The translations under genes were made by a program, and so were the position numbers. Source: Paracnuella aquatica (GTDB taxonomy: Bacteria > Bacteroidota > Bacteroidia > Chitinophagales > Chitinophagaceae). Taken from it: a stretch of DNA of 64,000 nucleotides. The stretch covers positions 62,001-126,000 of the forward strand of contig NZ_QOWJ01000006.1 in the NCBI RefSeq assembly GCF_003332885.2, written 5' to 3'. This document shows, in pieces, positions 27,200 through 35,475 of this stretch; position 1 is the stretch's first letter; each line of letters starts with the position of its first letter. The notes below the pieces were generated by a model, which worked only from the letters and a program-made list of their open reading frames with translations, searched no databases and had not been told where the DNA came from.

Positions 27200-27445
27200 T
27201 TACTGCCTGCCCGAACTGTCGCCTGTGCGGTTGGCCATGCTGTCCACATCGGTACGCATGTTCATGTCGGTTTGCGTGCCCTCGTTGTTTACGTCGCGGG
27301 CCGTGTCGCCATAAGGCGCTGCACTTTCGGGTACCGTGCCCGACGAGTTCATGGTATCGGTGGTGGCATCGCCATCGTTTGCATCGTTATTACAGCTCAT
27401 CAAACCCAGGAATGCCACAGAAGTGATCAACAAAGCCTTTTTCAT
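27200..27445 (-). CDS. small Asp/Thr-rich lipoprotein (copy 1 of 3)
   Basis: 81 residues from ATG 27445. MKKALLITSVAFLGLMSC is a lipoprotein signal with lipobox GLMSC. The mature part (NNDANDGDATTDTMNSSG ... NMRTDVDSMANRTGDSSG) is low in complexity, acidic, rich in Asp, Thr, Ser and Asn, and has no clear fold. Two similar small lipoproteins are encoded at 28130-28327 and 46769-46987, with the same MKK start and D/T/S-rich body. Function unknown; disordered envelope lipoprotein is the only safe description. Confidence 0.75.
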   Translation of the reverse strand: MKKALLITSVAFLGLMSCNNDANDGDATTDTMNSSGTVPESAAPYGDTARDVNNEGTQTDMNMRTDVDSMANRTGDSSGRQ

Positions 27446-27581
27446 ATCCACAATTTTTAATGCAGTTACCACAGGCAAATAAGTTGCCAGAGGCTTACGG
27501 CCGCAGTTTATTTGCCCGACCAATGCACTTAACTGACGGCACCAACAGCCAGCAAAGCAAAAACGACAAATGCCGTTTAAG

Positions 27582-28097
27582 CTAAATATCCCGTTTCATC
27601 ATCCAGTCGTTCTGCACATCCTGACCCAGTATAAAATCAATATCGCCAAAGCGGGTAAAACCCCAGCGCTGGTAAAAGCGGATGGCACGTTCATTTTTTT
27701 CCCAAACACAAAGCCACACCAGCTTTTTGCCTGTTTGGCGCCCCAGGTCAATGCTTTTTTGCATCAGCAGGTTACCCACACCTTTGCCAATAAATTGCTC
27801 GCAGGCATAGAGCCGCGCAATCTCCAGCGACGGCGTGCCCACCAGCGCTGCCGGCGTATGCGTTTCGCGAAGCTTTACATAACCGGCTACTTCATCGTTA
27901 AAATAAGCCAGCAAAAAAATATTGCCCGGACGGCCCACTTCCAGCATCAAGCGGCCGCGGGTAAACTGCTGGTCGAGAAACTGTTGCATGTTGGCGGCCG
28001 TATTGTGCACTGCAAACGTGTCGTAAAATGTTTGCCGGCTCAGGTCGGCGACAAGGGCCGCATCCTGCACGGTAGCTTCCCTGATGGAAAAATTCAT
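27582..28097 (-). CDS. GNAT family N-acetyltransferase
   Basis: 171 residues. Begins FSIREATVQDAALVADLSRQ, the usual first strand and helix of the GNAT fold. Acetyl-CoA pocket around LEIARLYACEQFIGKGVGNL (the R/Q-x-x-G-x-G/A motif as FIGKGVGNLL), then LWVCVW-like strand KLVWLCVWEKNERAIRFYQ and RWGFTRFGDIDF. The arrangement resembles the PaiA/spermidine type, but the substrate cannot be assigned. The gene ends in a gap with the lipoprotein gene upstream on the same strand. Confidence 0.88.
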   Translation of the reverse strand: MNFSIREATVQDAALVADLSRQTFYDTFAVHNTAANMQQFLDQQFTRGRLMLEVGRPGNIFLLAYFNDEVAGYVKLRETHTPAALVGTPSLEIARLYACEQFIGKGVGNLLMQKSIDLGRQTGKKLVWLCVWEKNERAIRFYQRWGFTRFGDIDFILGQDVQNDWMMKRDI

Positions 28098-28129
28098 TGG
28101 TTCAATTTAGTGCAACAAGGGCAAATGCA

Positions 28130-28327
28130 TTATTGTGCCGAGTCGGTATGCATGCTGGCATTGGGCTGTGCACCGGTGGCAGCAGTGTCGGGAATGTTTC
28201 CGTTTACATTTTCCACACCGCGGATGGTGGTATTAGCCGAATCGGAAACGGCATCGGTGGTATCGGCATCATTGCCGCAGGCGGCCAGCAGCACTACCGT
28301 GGCCAGGGCGCAAACTATTTTTTTCAT
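28130..28327 (-). CDS. small lipoprotein (copy 2 of 3)
   Basis: 65 residues from ATG 28327. MKKIVCALATVVLLAACGN has a lipobox (LAAC). The rest (DADTTDAVSDSANTTIRG ... TAATGAQPNASMHTDSAQ) is acidic, Thr/Ala/Ser-rich and probably disordered. The same plan as the lipoproteins at 27200-27445 and 46769-46987. It lies 32 bases upstream of the GNAT gene and may be transcribed with it. Function unknown. Confidence 0.7.
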   Translation of the reverse strand: MKKIVCALATVVLLAACGNDADTTDAVSDSANTTIRGVENVNGNIPDTAATGAQPNASMHTDSAQ

Positions 28328-28449
28328 ACAAAATTTTAGTGCTGCCGGTTCAATTTTCCTGCCATGTGCCGGCGCCGCATTTCTGCAATCGCATTTTGCC
28401 GCCAACCGCCCTTGTTTTTCCTTGCCTATATTTCCTTCCTTTGCGCTGT

Positions 28450-28890
28450 ATGCACAACGATGAACATTATATGGGGCAGGCCCTGAGGCAGGCCCAGCAA
28501 GCTTTTGACGAAGATGAAGTACCCGTGGGCGCCATCGTGGTGTTGGGCGGCCGCATCATTGCGCGGGGCTACAACCAGGTAGAAAAACTGGCCGACCCAA
28601 CTGCGCATGCCGAAATGATTGCGCTGACCTCGGCATTTAATTACCTGGGTAGCAAATACCTCCCCGAGGCCACGTTGTATGTAACCGTGGAGCCCTGCGT
28701 GATGTGTTCCGGCGCATTATATTGGAGCAAAATAGGCCGCGTGGTGTGGGGCGCCTCCGACCCCAAAAACGGGTTCAGCAGGGTGCAGCCGGGCATCTCG
28801 CCATTTCATCCCAAAACAGAGCTGCAAAGCGGTGTGCTGGAGGCGGAGTGCAGCAGCCTCATCCGCGAGTTCTTCCGGTCGAAAAGATAA
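28450..28890 (+). CDS. tadA: tRNA-specific adenosine deaminase
   Basis: 146 residues from ATG 28450. Converts the wobble adenosine of tRNA-Arg(ACG) to inosine. The zinc-dependent cytidine-deaminase-like fold is plain: HAEMIAL (His53 zinc ligand, Glu55 proton shuttle) and EPCVMCSGAL (Cys83 and Cys86 zinc ligands). Start region HYMGQALRQAQQAFDEDEVP is standard for TadA. The frame remains open upstream to 28339, but that part has no family features. Monocistronic, divergent from the small lipoprotein gene. Confidence 0.95.
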   Translation: MHNDEHYMGQALRQAQQAFDEDEVPVGAIVVLGGRIIARGYNQVEKLADPTAHAEMIALTSAFNYLGSKYLPEATLYVTVEPCVMCSGALYWSKIGRVVWGASDPKNGFSRVQPGISPFHPKTELQSGVLEAECSSLIREFFRSKR

Positions 28891-29060
28891 AATTCGGTTA
28901 TACAGCGCCGAAAGTTGATCACTGCGGGGCTTGTTGTTGTCTATCGGCTGTCAACTAGTTTCTATCGCTTCTGTTTCTATCCCCAATCCGGTGTAAATTC
29001 GTGCTTCCTACGGAAACAATAGACGAGATAATACATTGTTCACTCTTAAACACAATTGTT

Positions 29061-29666
29061 ATGGCATTTACCTTACCGCAATTACCTTATGCGCATGAAG
29101 CCCTGGAGCCGCACATCGATGCGCAAACCATGCAGATCCACCACGGCAAGCACCACCAGGCTTATGTAGACAACCTCAATAAAGCCATTGCTGGCACCGA
29201 ACACGAAGGCAAAAGCATTGAAGAGCTGGTAAAAGCTGCCGGTTCTATTTCGCCTGCCGTACGCAACAACGGCGGCGGCCACTGGAACCACACCTTTTTC
29301 TGGGAAATACTGGCCCCCAACGCCGGCGGGCAGCCAACCGGCGCACTGGCCGAAGCCATCAACAGCACCTTTGGTTCTTTTGATGCGTTCAAAGAAAAAT
29401 TCAACGCTGCCGGCACCACCCGCTTTGGTTCGGGCTGGGCCTGGCTTATTGTAAAAGACGGCAAACTGGAAGTAACCTCCACCCCCAACCAGGACAACCC
29501 CCTGATGGATGTAGCCGAAGTAAAAGGCACGCCCATCCTGGGTGTGGACGTGTGGGAACACGCTTATTACCTGAAGTACCAGAACCGCCGCCCGGAGTAC
29601 CTCGGTGCGTTCTGGAACGTGGTGAACTGGAGCAAGGTGAACGAACTGTACGAAGCGGCAAAGTAA
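29061..29666 (+). CDS. superoxide dismutase, Fe/Mn family, probably manganese
   Basis: 201 residues from ATG 29061. Dismutates superoxide, cytoplasmic (no signal peptide). Seen: [18 protein letters not shown], first metal His in [16 protein letters not shown], second His in [13 protein letters not shown], and [19 protein letters not shown] with the Asp and His ligands. The second-sphere Gln in TPNQDNPLM and the glycine-rich GGGHWNH block point to the Mn or cambialistic type. Own terminator downstream, so single-gene. Confidence 0.95.
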   Translation: MAFTLPQLPYAHEALEPHIDAQTMQIHHGKHHQAYVDNLNKAIAGTEHEGKSIEELVKAAGSISPAVRNNGGGHWNHTFFWEILAPNAGGQPTGALAEAINSTFGSFDAFKEKFNAAGTTRFGSGWAWLIVKDGKLEVTSTPNQDNPLMDVAEVKGTPILGVDVWEHAYYLKYQNRRPEYLGAFWNVVNWSKVNELYEAAK

Positions 29667-29716
29667 CGCCCTGTTCCCTGAAGGGGAACTTAAGTGCGAA
29701 ATACTCTTTTATAACG

Positions 29717-29745
29717 AAGCCACTCCCATCGGGGTGGCTTTTTTT
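29717..29745 (+). terminator. terminator after the superoxide dismutase gene
   Basis: AAGCCACTCC / GGGGTGGCTT with one G-T pair, loop CATC, then T7. It begins 50 bases after the stop codon. Confidence 0.85.
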
Positions 29746-29861
29746 ATGTAACCAGCTTTTGCATTGCTATCGGGCTGCTGTTGCGTCGCACACTTGTACG
29801 TTCTGTGTTGCTATGGTGCTATACTTATGCAATTGTAGTTAACTGCTGCTCTTTATCAGCC

Positions 29862-29946
29862 GTCATGCCGAACTCCATTCGGCATCTCCTTCTTTTAGCA
29901 GCGTCGTTGAAAATATAAGGGGATGCCGAATGGAGTTCGGCATGAC
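29862..29946. repeat. 85-bp dispersed palindrome, family A, copy 2
   Basis: Arms of 30 bases with one mismatch. The outer ends GTCATGCCGAACT and AGTTCGGCATGAC are identical to copy 1 (6073-6157). The inner bases differ from copy 1, but the change is matched on the opposite arm, so the stem is kept. It lies in the gene-free stretch 29667-30252, together with a family B palindrome; nothing else was seen there. Confidence 0.85.
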
Positions 29947-30037
29947 AGACACCGAGTATAAAAAGCGACCTACACTGCTGCAGTTATTATGTTTTTTCCT
30001 TCTCATGCATTTGCCCACCCATCACGCTTTTGCCCCT

Positions 30038-30165
30038 GTCATGCTGAGCGCAGCGAAGGATCTGAGCCTGCACCAGCACAAACATAGAAAAAACAAGTAG
30101 TCTGCCTTTTCTACACCAGGCTCTCTAGCAGCATCCCTCAGATGCTTCGCTGCGCTCAGCATGAC
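30038..30165. repeat. 128-bp dispersed palindrome, family B, copy 1
   Basis: Arms of 29 bases, GTCATGCTGAGCGCAGCGAA at the outer left and TTCGCTGCGCTCAGCATGAC at the outer right, pair with one mismatch. The 70-base interior is unpaired. The second copy at 51230-51355 lies in the opposite orientation and shares GATCTGAGCCTGCAC next to one arm. Confidence 0.85.
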
Positions 30166-30252
30166 AAACCAAGAGTCATCCCATTGTGCGATATAAATTG
30201 ATGCACAGTGCCGACCATTAACCTCCCAAATTTTAAAAAGGAAACCGATCGA

Positions 30253-30483
30253 TCAAGGCACCGGGTCAAACCCGCTGCCGCCCCACGGATGGCAGCGGCC
30301 AATGCGTTTCAGCGTCAGCCAAAACCCTTTGAAGATGCCGTATTTTTTAAATGCCTCCAGCCCGTACTGCGAGCAGGTAGGCGTGTAGCGGCACGAGGGT
30401 CCCAGCCACGGCGAAATGGCCAGTTGGTAAAACCGGATGATCCAGATAAACGGCAGGGCCAGTATTTTAAGCAGTGATTTCAT
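30253..30483 (-). CDS. yidD: membrane protein insertion efficiency factor
   Basis: 76 residues from ATG 30483. The YidD signature is complete: [20 protein letters not shown] with [12 protein letters not shown], then [18 protein letters not shown] short amphipathic or membrane-associated protein at the inner face of the inner membrane that helps YidC-mediated insertion. It overlaps the rnpA gene by 17 bases, the conserved rpmH-rnpA-yidD order, which supports the start. Confidence 0.95.
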   Translation of the reverse strand: MKSLLKILALPFIWIIRFYQLAISPWLGPSCRYTPTCSQYGLEAFKKYGIFKGFWLTLKRIGRCHPWGGSGFDPVP

Positions 30484-30871
30484 GCGCTTTGCGTTGTAGC
30501 TGTTGCAAACATTTGCCCACCGATGTTTCGATGGTGGCATAATCGGGCAGCAACTTATCGGTATACAGAAAAAAAACATGCCCCGAAATATTGGCGCCTT
30601 CCAATAAGGCCAGCAATTGGGGCTTTTGCAAGCGGTAAGCTTCGCGCAGCAGGCGTTTGATGCGGTTGCGGTGCACCGCTTTTTTAAAGTGCCGCTTAGG
30701 CGCCGATACACCTACCAGCAGCGCCGGTTGTGTTCCCTCCGGGGAGGCAAACAGCCGGTAAGCCATCCGCACCGGGAAGGCATTGTAGCTTTTGCCCCCG
30801 GCAAAAAGCCCATCGATCTGCTTGCGGCTTTTCAGCCGTTCACTCTTGGGAAAACCGTAGCGCGGAGGCAT
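30467..30871 (-). CDS. rnpA: ribonuclease P protein component
   Basis: 134 residues from ATG 30871. Protein subunit of RNase P, which matures the 5' ends of tRNAs. Starts [20 protein letters not shown] and has the RNR motif [15 protein letters not shown] that contacts the RNA subunit. The frame is open upstream, but that part is made of family F repeat words. It overlaps yidD at its 3' end. A terminator lies between rpmH and rnpA, so the two may be separate units. Confidence 0.94.
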   Translation of the reverse strand: MPPRYGFPKSERLKSRKQIDGLFAGGKSYNAFPVRMAYRLFASPEGTQPALLVGVSAPKRHFKKAVHRNRIKRLLREAYRLQKPQLLALLEGANISGHVFFLYTDKLLPDYATIETSVGKCLQQLQRKAHEITA

Positions 30872-30875
30872 GGCG

Positions 30876-30910
30876 TGATTTACGATTGACGATTTGGGAT
30901 TGACGAATTG
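30876..30910. repeat. family F words just upstream of rnpA
   Basis: GATTTACGATTGACGATTT and GATTGACGAATTG in tandem, 4 bases from the rnpA start codon. No reverse-complement partner lies nearby, unlike the other family F sites (31296-31390, 46100-46193, 48273-48360). Confidence 0.55.
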
Positions 30911-30936
30911 AGCCGCTGACACAGATGCAAAAACAA

Positions 30937-30960
30937 ATAGCCCCGGAGGCCGGAGCTATT
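30937..30960 (-). terminator. terminator of rpmH
   Basis: Read on the minus strand: AATAGCTCCGG, a CCT loop, then CCGGGGCTATT, with one non-complementary position, followed by TGTTTTTG. It lies 37 bases after the rpmH stop codon. Confidence 0.75.
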
Positions 30961-30997
30961 CAAAAAGGTTGAAACGGCAGGCTGGGCCTGCAGCTGT

Positions 30998-31153
30998 TTA
31001 TTTCAGCTTGCGTTCGTCGGAAATAGTCAGCTTTTTACGGCCTTTGGCGCGGCGGCTGGCCAGTACTTTGCGGCCATTGGCAGTTTGCATGCGTTTGCGG
31101 AAACCGTGAACGGTTTTGCGGCGGCGGCGATGCGGTTGAAATGTGCGTTTCAT
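30998..31153 (-). CDS. rpmH: 50S ribosomal protein L34
   Basis: 51 residues from ATG 31153. [20 protein letters not shown] and [20 protein letters not shown] are the classic L34 sequence; length is within the bacterial range of 44-53. Very basic, packs against 23S rRNA. A TACTTTTG promoter box lies 98 bases upstream, implying a leader that could carry control. Followed by its own terminator. Confidence 0.97.
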   Translation of the reverse strand: MKRTFQPHRRRRKTVHGFRKRMQTANGRKVLASRRAKGRKKLTISDERKLK

Positions 31154-31251
31154 TATAATTAGTTTTTCTACGTTCTTTAAATGCCCGTGGAGAAGACGGG
31201 TTGTTTCCAGTCCGCTACAGGTCACCACACCCGTAGTTTGTGAAAGGACCG

Positions 31252-31259
31252 CAAAAGTA
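31252..31259 (-). promoter_or_regulatory. -7 promoter box of rpmH
   Basis: TACTTTTG on the minus strand fits TAnnTTTG. It would give a leader of about 90 bases before rpmH. No clear -33 element. Confidence 0.4.
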
Positions 31260-31295
31260 AGGGAGTTTTCTAAAACGGGAACACGGGGAGGGAAG

Positions 31296-31390
31296 ATTTA
31301 TTTACGATTTACGATTTTGGATTGACGATTTGTGGGCAAAAGCCTGGTTTAGCGGCCCGCCAATCTGAAATCGTAATTCCAAAATCCCTC
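31296..31390. repeat. word-type inverted repeat, family F, copy 2
   Basis: TTTACGATTTACGATTTTGG and GATTGACGATTT on the left are answered by AATCTGAAATCGTAATTCC and AAAATCC on the right. The right end reaches the stop codon region of the outer-membrane protein gene at 31395. Confidence 0.65.
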
Positions 31391-31394
31391 TGGT

Positions 31395-32033
31395 TTATCG
31401 GGCAAAAAACAAGTGTATGCCCAGCGACAGCGGTGACTGGGCGCTAACATTGGTTGCGGCCGTAAACCGGTCTTTTTGATTGAACATAATACCGGTGCCG
31501 GTGTCGGCCGTCCGGGTTTGGCGGTTAAAACCCACCGATGCCACGCTGTTGATGGCACCTTCGAGGTGCAACTTTCGGTTAATGGCGTATGCAACACCCG
31601 GCGTTAAGGATAGCTCGCCGCCCCTTGTTTTGATCACTGTATTGTTGGCGCTGTGCTCGTCGGAGTTTTGCCGGCTGCCGCTGTAAGCAAGAGCCGCTTC
31701 GCCAAACAGGTAAAAGCTTTTGCCCAGTTCCAAATACCGGCGCAGAAAAACACCGGCATCAAAAGCATCCAGTGTTTGCCGTGCATCGCTCACCGTATTT
31801 CTGTAGCCGCCATAGCCAAAAGATACACCGGCCACAAGGTTGTCTTTTATCGCAATACCTACCTGTGGCGCTATCGAAAAGTAGCGTGTTTCATTGATGC
31901 CCAGTCGCTGTTCCTCATTGGTGTTTTCGAAGCTGATGCTGCCGCCCAGCAAAACGGATCCTTTGGTGATTTGGGCCTGTGCGGCTATGGATAAAATGCA
32001 GGCAATGATTGCGAGGGTGTAACACTTGCTCAT
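31395..32033 (-). CDS. outer-membrane beta-barrel protein
   Basis: 212 residues. Signal peptide (MSKCYTLAIIACILSIAAQA). The mature part alternates short strands with Gly and aromatic residues (GSVLLGGSISFENTNEEQ, YFSIAPQVGIAIKDNLVAG, FYLFGEAALAYSGSRQNS, LSLTPGVAYAINRKLHLEG) and ends with SLGIHLFFAR, a terminal strand with the usual C-terminal aromatic pattern. Eight to ten strands of the OmpW/OmpX-like porin family are likely. Function unknown. The leader contains AGATGCC / GGCATCT (32056-32092), a possible hairpin. Confidence 0.82.
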   Translation of the reverse strand: MSKCYTLAIIACILSIAAQAQITKGSVLLGGSISFENTNEEQRLGINETRYFSIAPQVGIAIKDNLVAGVSFGYGGYRNTVSDARQTLDAFDAGVFLRRYLELGKSFYLFGEAALAYSGSRQNSDEHSANNTVIKTRGGELSLTPGVAYAINRKLHLEGAINSVASVGFNRQTRTADTGTGIMFNQKDRFTAATNVSAQSPLSLGIHLFFAR

Positions 32034-32202
32034 AAAAAATTAGTTTGGAAAACGAAGATGCCGGCAACACCCATTGCATGCATCAGGCATCTTTTGTATT
32101 AACAGCAATTTTTCAGAAGGAAGCGTTAACAGAAAGAAGGTAGGATCTACAAGGCTATTTGTTTTGTTTGTAAAATGCCTTCACTGACATGCAGCGTGTT
32201 CA

Positions 32203-33240
32203 CTACTCCGCGGTTTTAATTTGTAAAAAAATGTGGCGCAGTTGTTCATTGGTGTTGGCGTTAATATTGGCGCAAGCCTTGTTTTCCGCTACCTGCCGGA
32301 TGCGCTTTTTAAGATCGGGGTGACTGCTCAGCCACTCCGAGGGTTCGGGCCCGCTGCTTTGCTCCCCCAGCAATTGAAACAGGCGCACAAAACCATTGCA
32401 GCTAATGCCGCGTTGCGCCAGCAGCCGGGCTCCTTCGGTATCGGCTTCGGTTTCCAGGCTGCGGCTGTAGGAAAGGTTTTTGAGTTCGTTGGCGTTGTTT
32501 AAAATAATGCCCGTTATAGCACCGGCATCGCCTATCAGCAGCGATAAAAAAACGGCACTGCTCATTTGCCTGAACAACGTACGCACCGTATGTCGGCGGG
32601 TAATATGCACCGCCTCGTGGGTAAGCAGCGCAGCCAGTTCTTCGTAGCTGCCAATGCCATTGAGCAGTTTGCTGTACACCACGATATGGCCGCCGGGCAG
32701 CGCAAAAGCATTGGCAACATTATCTTTTACCACCGTAATGCGGATGGGGTATGATGATGGAATTTGCAATGCATTGTAAAACCGGTTGATCTCCCGGGTG
32801 GCCGGTGCATCAATAGCAAACCGGGTTTTCATTTGGGCAAACAACTGGTCGCCCAACTGCTGCTCGTAGCTGGGTGGAAAGCGGTTGGCCAACACACCGG
32901 CAAGCCAGGGCAGCACTGCCACAAACATGAACACCAGGAACAAAACGACCGCTGCAGCCACGCGGATAAACGGCGCCAGGCGCCTGCGGCCCGCACCCTT
33001 TTTTTGTGCAGTAATTATTGCCGATAAATCGGCCGAAAGCGATGATTGCAACACCTCCAGTGTTTGGGGCGGATAGTCGTCGTAGATAAAACTGCGCGGT
33101 GCCGTGCCGGGCTTTATTTTATCGTATTGCCAAAATACTTCGTTGCTGTTGTTGCTTCTTACGGCAATGGATAAACGCTTTTTATCCAGCCTGATGGCAG
33201 CCGGGTATTCAATGCCGTTGCAGTAGTAGGTGGCGTTCAT
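32203..33240 (-). CDS. M48 family zinc metalloprotease, membrane-anchored
   Basis: 345 residues from ATG 33240. The first 85 residues form a cytoplasmic or domain-like part (YYCNGIEYPAAIRLDKKRLS) unusual for the family; then a membrane segment (APFIRVAAAVVLFLVFMFVA). The protease domain follows: PGGHIVVYSKLLNG, zinc motif HEAVH (residues 208-212) and the third ligand in SRSLETEADTEGARLLAQRG. This places it with the BepA/Oma1-like M48C group that degrades misfolded envelope proteins. The upstream DNA is a family E repeat. Downstream there is no clear terminator. Confidence 0.9.
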   Translation of the reverse strand: MNATYYCNGIEYPAAIRLDKKRLSIAVRSNNSNEVFWQYDKIKPGTAPRSFIYDDYPPQTLEVLQSSLSADLSAIITAQKKGAGRRRLAPFIRVAAAVVLFLVFMFVAVLPWLAGVLANRFPPSYEQQLGDQLFAQMKTRFAIDAPATREINRFYNALQIPSSYPIRITVVKDNVANAFALPGGHIVVYSKLLNGIGSYEELAALLTHEAVHITRRHTVRTLFRQMSSAVFLSLLIGDAGAITGIILNNANELKNLSYSRSLETEADTEGARLLAQRGISCNGFVRLFQLLGEQSSGPEPSEWLSSHPDLKKRIRQVAENKACANINANTNEQLRHIFLQIKTAE

Positions 33241-33249
33241 AAAAAGGGA

Positions 33250-33321
33250 AAGTTGGTAGTTGACAGTTGATAGTTGACAGTGGCGTTTTACTACCAACCA
33301 TCAACTACCAACTGTCTACTG
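33250..33321. repeat. word-type inverted repeat, family E, copy 1
   Basis: GTTGGTAGTTGACAGTTGAT on the left and ACTACCAACCATCAACTACC plus AACTGTCTACTGC on the right. It fills the gap between serS and the M48 gene; the left part lies 10 bases upstream of the M48 start, and the right part ends 2 bases before serS ends. A one-armed copy with the same words is at 36203-36234. Confidence 0.7.
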
Positions 33322-33322
33322 C

Positions 33323-34591
33323 TTAAATCATTTCTCCGCCAAAATACGGCTGCAAAGCCGGTGGCAGCAGGATGCCGTTTTCGGTCTGATTATTTTCGAG
33401 CAGGCAGGCCAGGATGCGGGGCAGTGCCAGCGAAGAGCCGTTGAGCGAATGCGCCAATTGGGTTTTACCGTCGTTGTTCTTGTAGCGAATTTTCATGCGG
33501 TTGGCCTGGAACGATTCAAAGTTGGAAACCGAGCTTATCTCCAGCCATTTTTCCTGTGCAGCGCTGTACACTTCAAAATCGTAAGTGAGCGCTGATGCAA
33601 AGCCCATATCGCCGCCACACAACCGAAGAATACGGTAAGGCAGCCCCAGCGATTGCACCAGCTTTTCTACATGCACCACCATTTCTTCCAGCACTTCGTA
33701 GCTGCGTTCCGCGGCCACCAGTTGCACAATTTCCACTTTATCAAACTGGTGCAGGCGGTTCAATCCGCGAACATCCTTGCCATACGAGCCTGCCTCGCGG
33801 CGAAAGCAAGGCGTATAAGCCGTCATTTTAACGGGCAGTTCGGCTTCTTTTAAAATCGTATCGCGGTAAATATTGGTTACCGGCACTTCGGCGGTTGGAA
33901 TCAGGTACAGGTTGTCGGCCGTGGCGTGGTACATCTGGCCTTCTTTATCGGGCAACTGGCCGGTGCCGTAAGCCGATGCTTCGTTGACCATCAGCGGCGG
34001 CATAAACTCGGTGTAGCCGGCGGCGGTGTTGTAATCCAAAAAGTATTGGATCAGGGCTCGCTGCAGGCGGGCACCCCTATTTTTATACACCGGGAAACCA
34101 CTGCCGGTTATTTTGTTGCCCAGCTCAAAATCAATGAGATCGTACTTTTTGGCCAGATCCCAATGTGGCACAGCGCCTGCAGGCAACTCGGGCTTGGAGC
34201 CGCCGGTGCGCACCACCTCGTTATCGGCAGGAGTGCGGCCTTCGGGCACCGCATCGGCTGGCAGGTTGGGCAGTTTAATCAGCAGGTCGTGCACGGCTTT
34301 TTCGGCTTCATCCAATTGTTGCTGCACGGGTTGCAGTTCGGCTTTCAGTGCTTCCACTTCCCGCTTGCGGCCTTCGGCTTCTTCCTTCTGGCCCTTGGCC
34401 ATCAGGCCACCAATTTCCTTGGATGCTGCATTGATCTTTGCCTTTGTTTCATCAAACCGGAACGTAAGCGATTTGCGTTCTTCATCTTTGGCCACAATAA
34501 GGTCCACCAGGCCTGTTTCGGCAAAATGTTTTTTTGCCAGTTTGCGCTTTACTTCTTCCGTGTTCTGTTTGATGTAAGCTACCTGCAGCAT
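33323..34591 (-). CDS. serS: serine-tRNA ligase
   Basis: 422 residues from ATG 34591. Class II synthetase that charges tRNA-Ser. N-terminal antiparallel coiled coil that grips the long tRNA arm (about 25-105, EVEALKAELQPVQQQLDEAE), then motif 1 region (GARLQRALIQYFLDYNTAAG), motif 2 (YTPCFRREAGSYGKDVRGL) and motif 3 (LEISSVSNFESFQANRMKIR, then NGSSLALPRILACLLENNQ). Length and order are those of the bacterial enzyme. The frame is open upstream to 34819; the start here is set by the family N-terminus MLQVAYIKQN. Confidence 0.97.
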   Translation of the reverse strand: MLQVAYIKQNTEEVKRKLAKKHFAETGLVDLIVAKDEERKSLTFRFDETKAKINAASKEIGGLMAKGQKEEAEGRKREVEALKAELQPVQQQLDEAEKAVHDLLIKLPNLPADAVPEGRTPADNEVVRTGGSKPELPAGAVPHWDLAKKYDLIDFELGNKITGSGFPVYKNRGARLQRALIQYFLDYNTAAGYTEFMPPLMVNEASAYGTGQLPDKEGQMYHATADNLYLIPTAEVPVTNIYRDTILKEAELPVKMTAYTPCFRREAGSYGKDVRGLNRLHQFDKVEIVQLVAAERSYEVLEEMVVHVEKLVQSLGLPYRILRLCGGDMGFASALTYDFEVYSAAQEKWLEISSVSNFESFQANRMKIRYKNNDGKTQLAHSLNGSSLALPRILACLLENNQTENGILLPPALQPYFGGEMI

Positions 34592-34618
34592 ATATCGGTT
34601 AATTTGTTGTAAAGGCTG

Positions 34619-34626
34619 CAAAGATA
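34619..34626 (-). promoter_or_regulatory. -7 promoter box of serS
   Basis: TATCTTTG on the minus strand, 27 bases before the serS ATG. The -33 element is not clear. Confidence 0.4.
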
Positions 34627-34655
34627 AACCGCTGGTTATAGCAGCCACATGATTT

Positions 34656-35108
34656 TCAGGAATTGCTGCCCGCACCGGCGCTGTACAATCCGGGGCGGTG
34701 AATGGACATAAAATTTTCGGGGTGGGCAATGGGGGTAAATCCAAATTGCTCATACAATCCATGCGCATCGCGGGTAACCAATAAAAACCTGCGTAACCCT
34801 GTAAGCGATGGATGGGCAACGATTGTTTCCATCAGCCATTTGCTCAGGCCCAATCCCCGGAAAGCTTCGTCAATAAACACATCGGCGAGGTAGGCAAACG
34901 TGGCCCCATCGGTAATGACCCGTGCAAAGCCAACCTGGTTATTTTGCTGAAATACAGAAAAGCACAAAGAACCTTCGATGGAGCGGGCTACCACCTCCGC
35001 CGGTATTTCCTGTGCCCAGTACGACCGGCTTAAAAAGCGGTGCACATACGGAACATCAATCAGGTCTTTGCTGGTAGTGATGGTAAAATCATCTTTTGTC
35101 CATGTCAT
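34656..35108 (-). CDS. GNAT family N-acetyltransferase
   Basis: 150 residues from ATG 35108 (MTWTKDDFTITTSKDLID). The GNAT core is clear: VGFARVITDGATFAYLADVF, then the acetyl-CoA loop IDEAFRGLGLSKWLMETIV and LLVTRDAHGLYEQFGFTPI. This strand order and the DAHGLYEQFGF ending match the small GNAT proteins annotated as uncharacterised acetyltransferases. Substrate unknown. Divergent from the gene at 35131 with only 22 bases between, so a shared promoter region. Confidence 0.9.
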   Translation of the reverse strand: MTWTKDDFTITTSKDLIDVPYVHRFLSRSYWAQEIPAEVVARSIEGSLCFSVFQQNNQVGFARVITDGATFAYLADVFIDEAFRGLGLSKWLMETIVAHPSLTGLRRFLLVTRDAHGLYEQFGFTPIAHPENFMSIHRPGLYSAGAGSNS

Positions 35109-35130
35109 AAAAGGGAGTTGTTTTGCAAAT

Positions 35131-35475
35131 ATGAATTTTGGAGACGATCTGCAGGTGCGCTGGTTTGCACTGGAGCAAAAAATGATGGAGCGCTTTGGCA
35201 AAAAGCCCGATGTGGAAAGTGTTTTGTTCCTCATTGGCGTGCAGGAACTGGGCGATATACGGAAAAAATTTTCGAAAGAACAAAAGCAGGACCTGATGCA
35301 TGTGGCCATTTGCACCGTGCTGTCGCCCAGCGGATACTACGAACTGGACCGTGTAGATGCCGATGGCTGGCCGCATTTCAAGCAACTGAAGCCAATGCCC
35401 GAGCTGGCGCCGTTTGAACAGGAAGCATTTTTAAAAGACCATATTTTGCTGTATTTCCAAAACCAGGATTTTTAA
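35131..35475 (+). CDS. 114-residue conserved-looking protein of unknown function
   Basis: 114 residues from ATG 35131 (MNFGDDLQVRWFALEQKMME). Soluble, mostly helical, with acidic and aromatic residues: DVESVLFLIGVQELGDIRKK, FSKEQKQDLMHVAICTVLSP and GYYELDRVDADGWPHFKQLK. No known motif. Its stop overlaps the start of the peptidylprolyl isomerase gene (TAATG), so the two are translationally coupled. Function unknown; I have the impression of a family restricted to Bacteroidota but cannot verify it. Confidence 0.8.
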   Translation: MNFGDDLQVRWFALEQKMMERFGKKPDVESVLFLIGVQELGDIRKKFSKEQKQDLMHVAICTVLSPSGYYELDRVDADGWPHFKQLKPMPELAPFEQEAFLKDHILLYFQNQDF

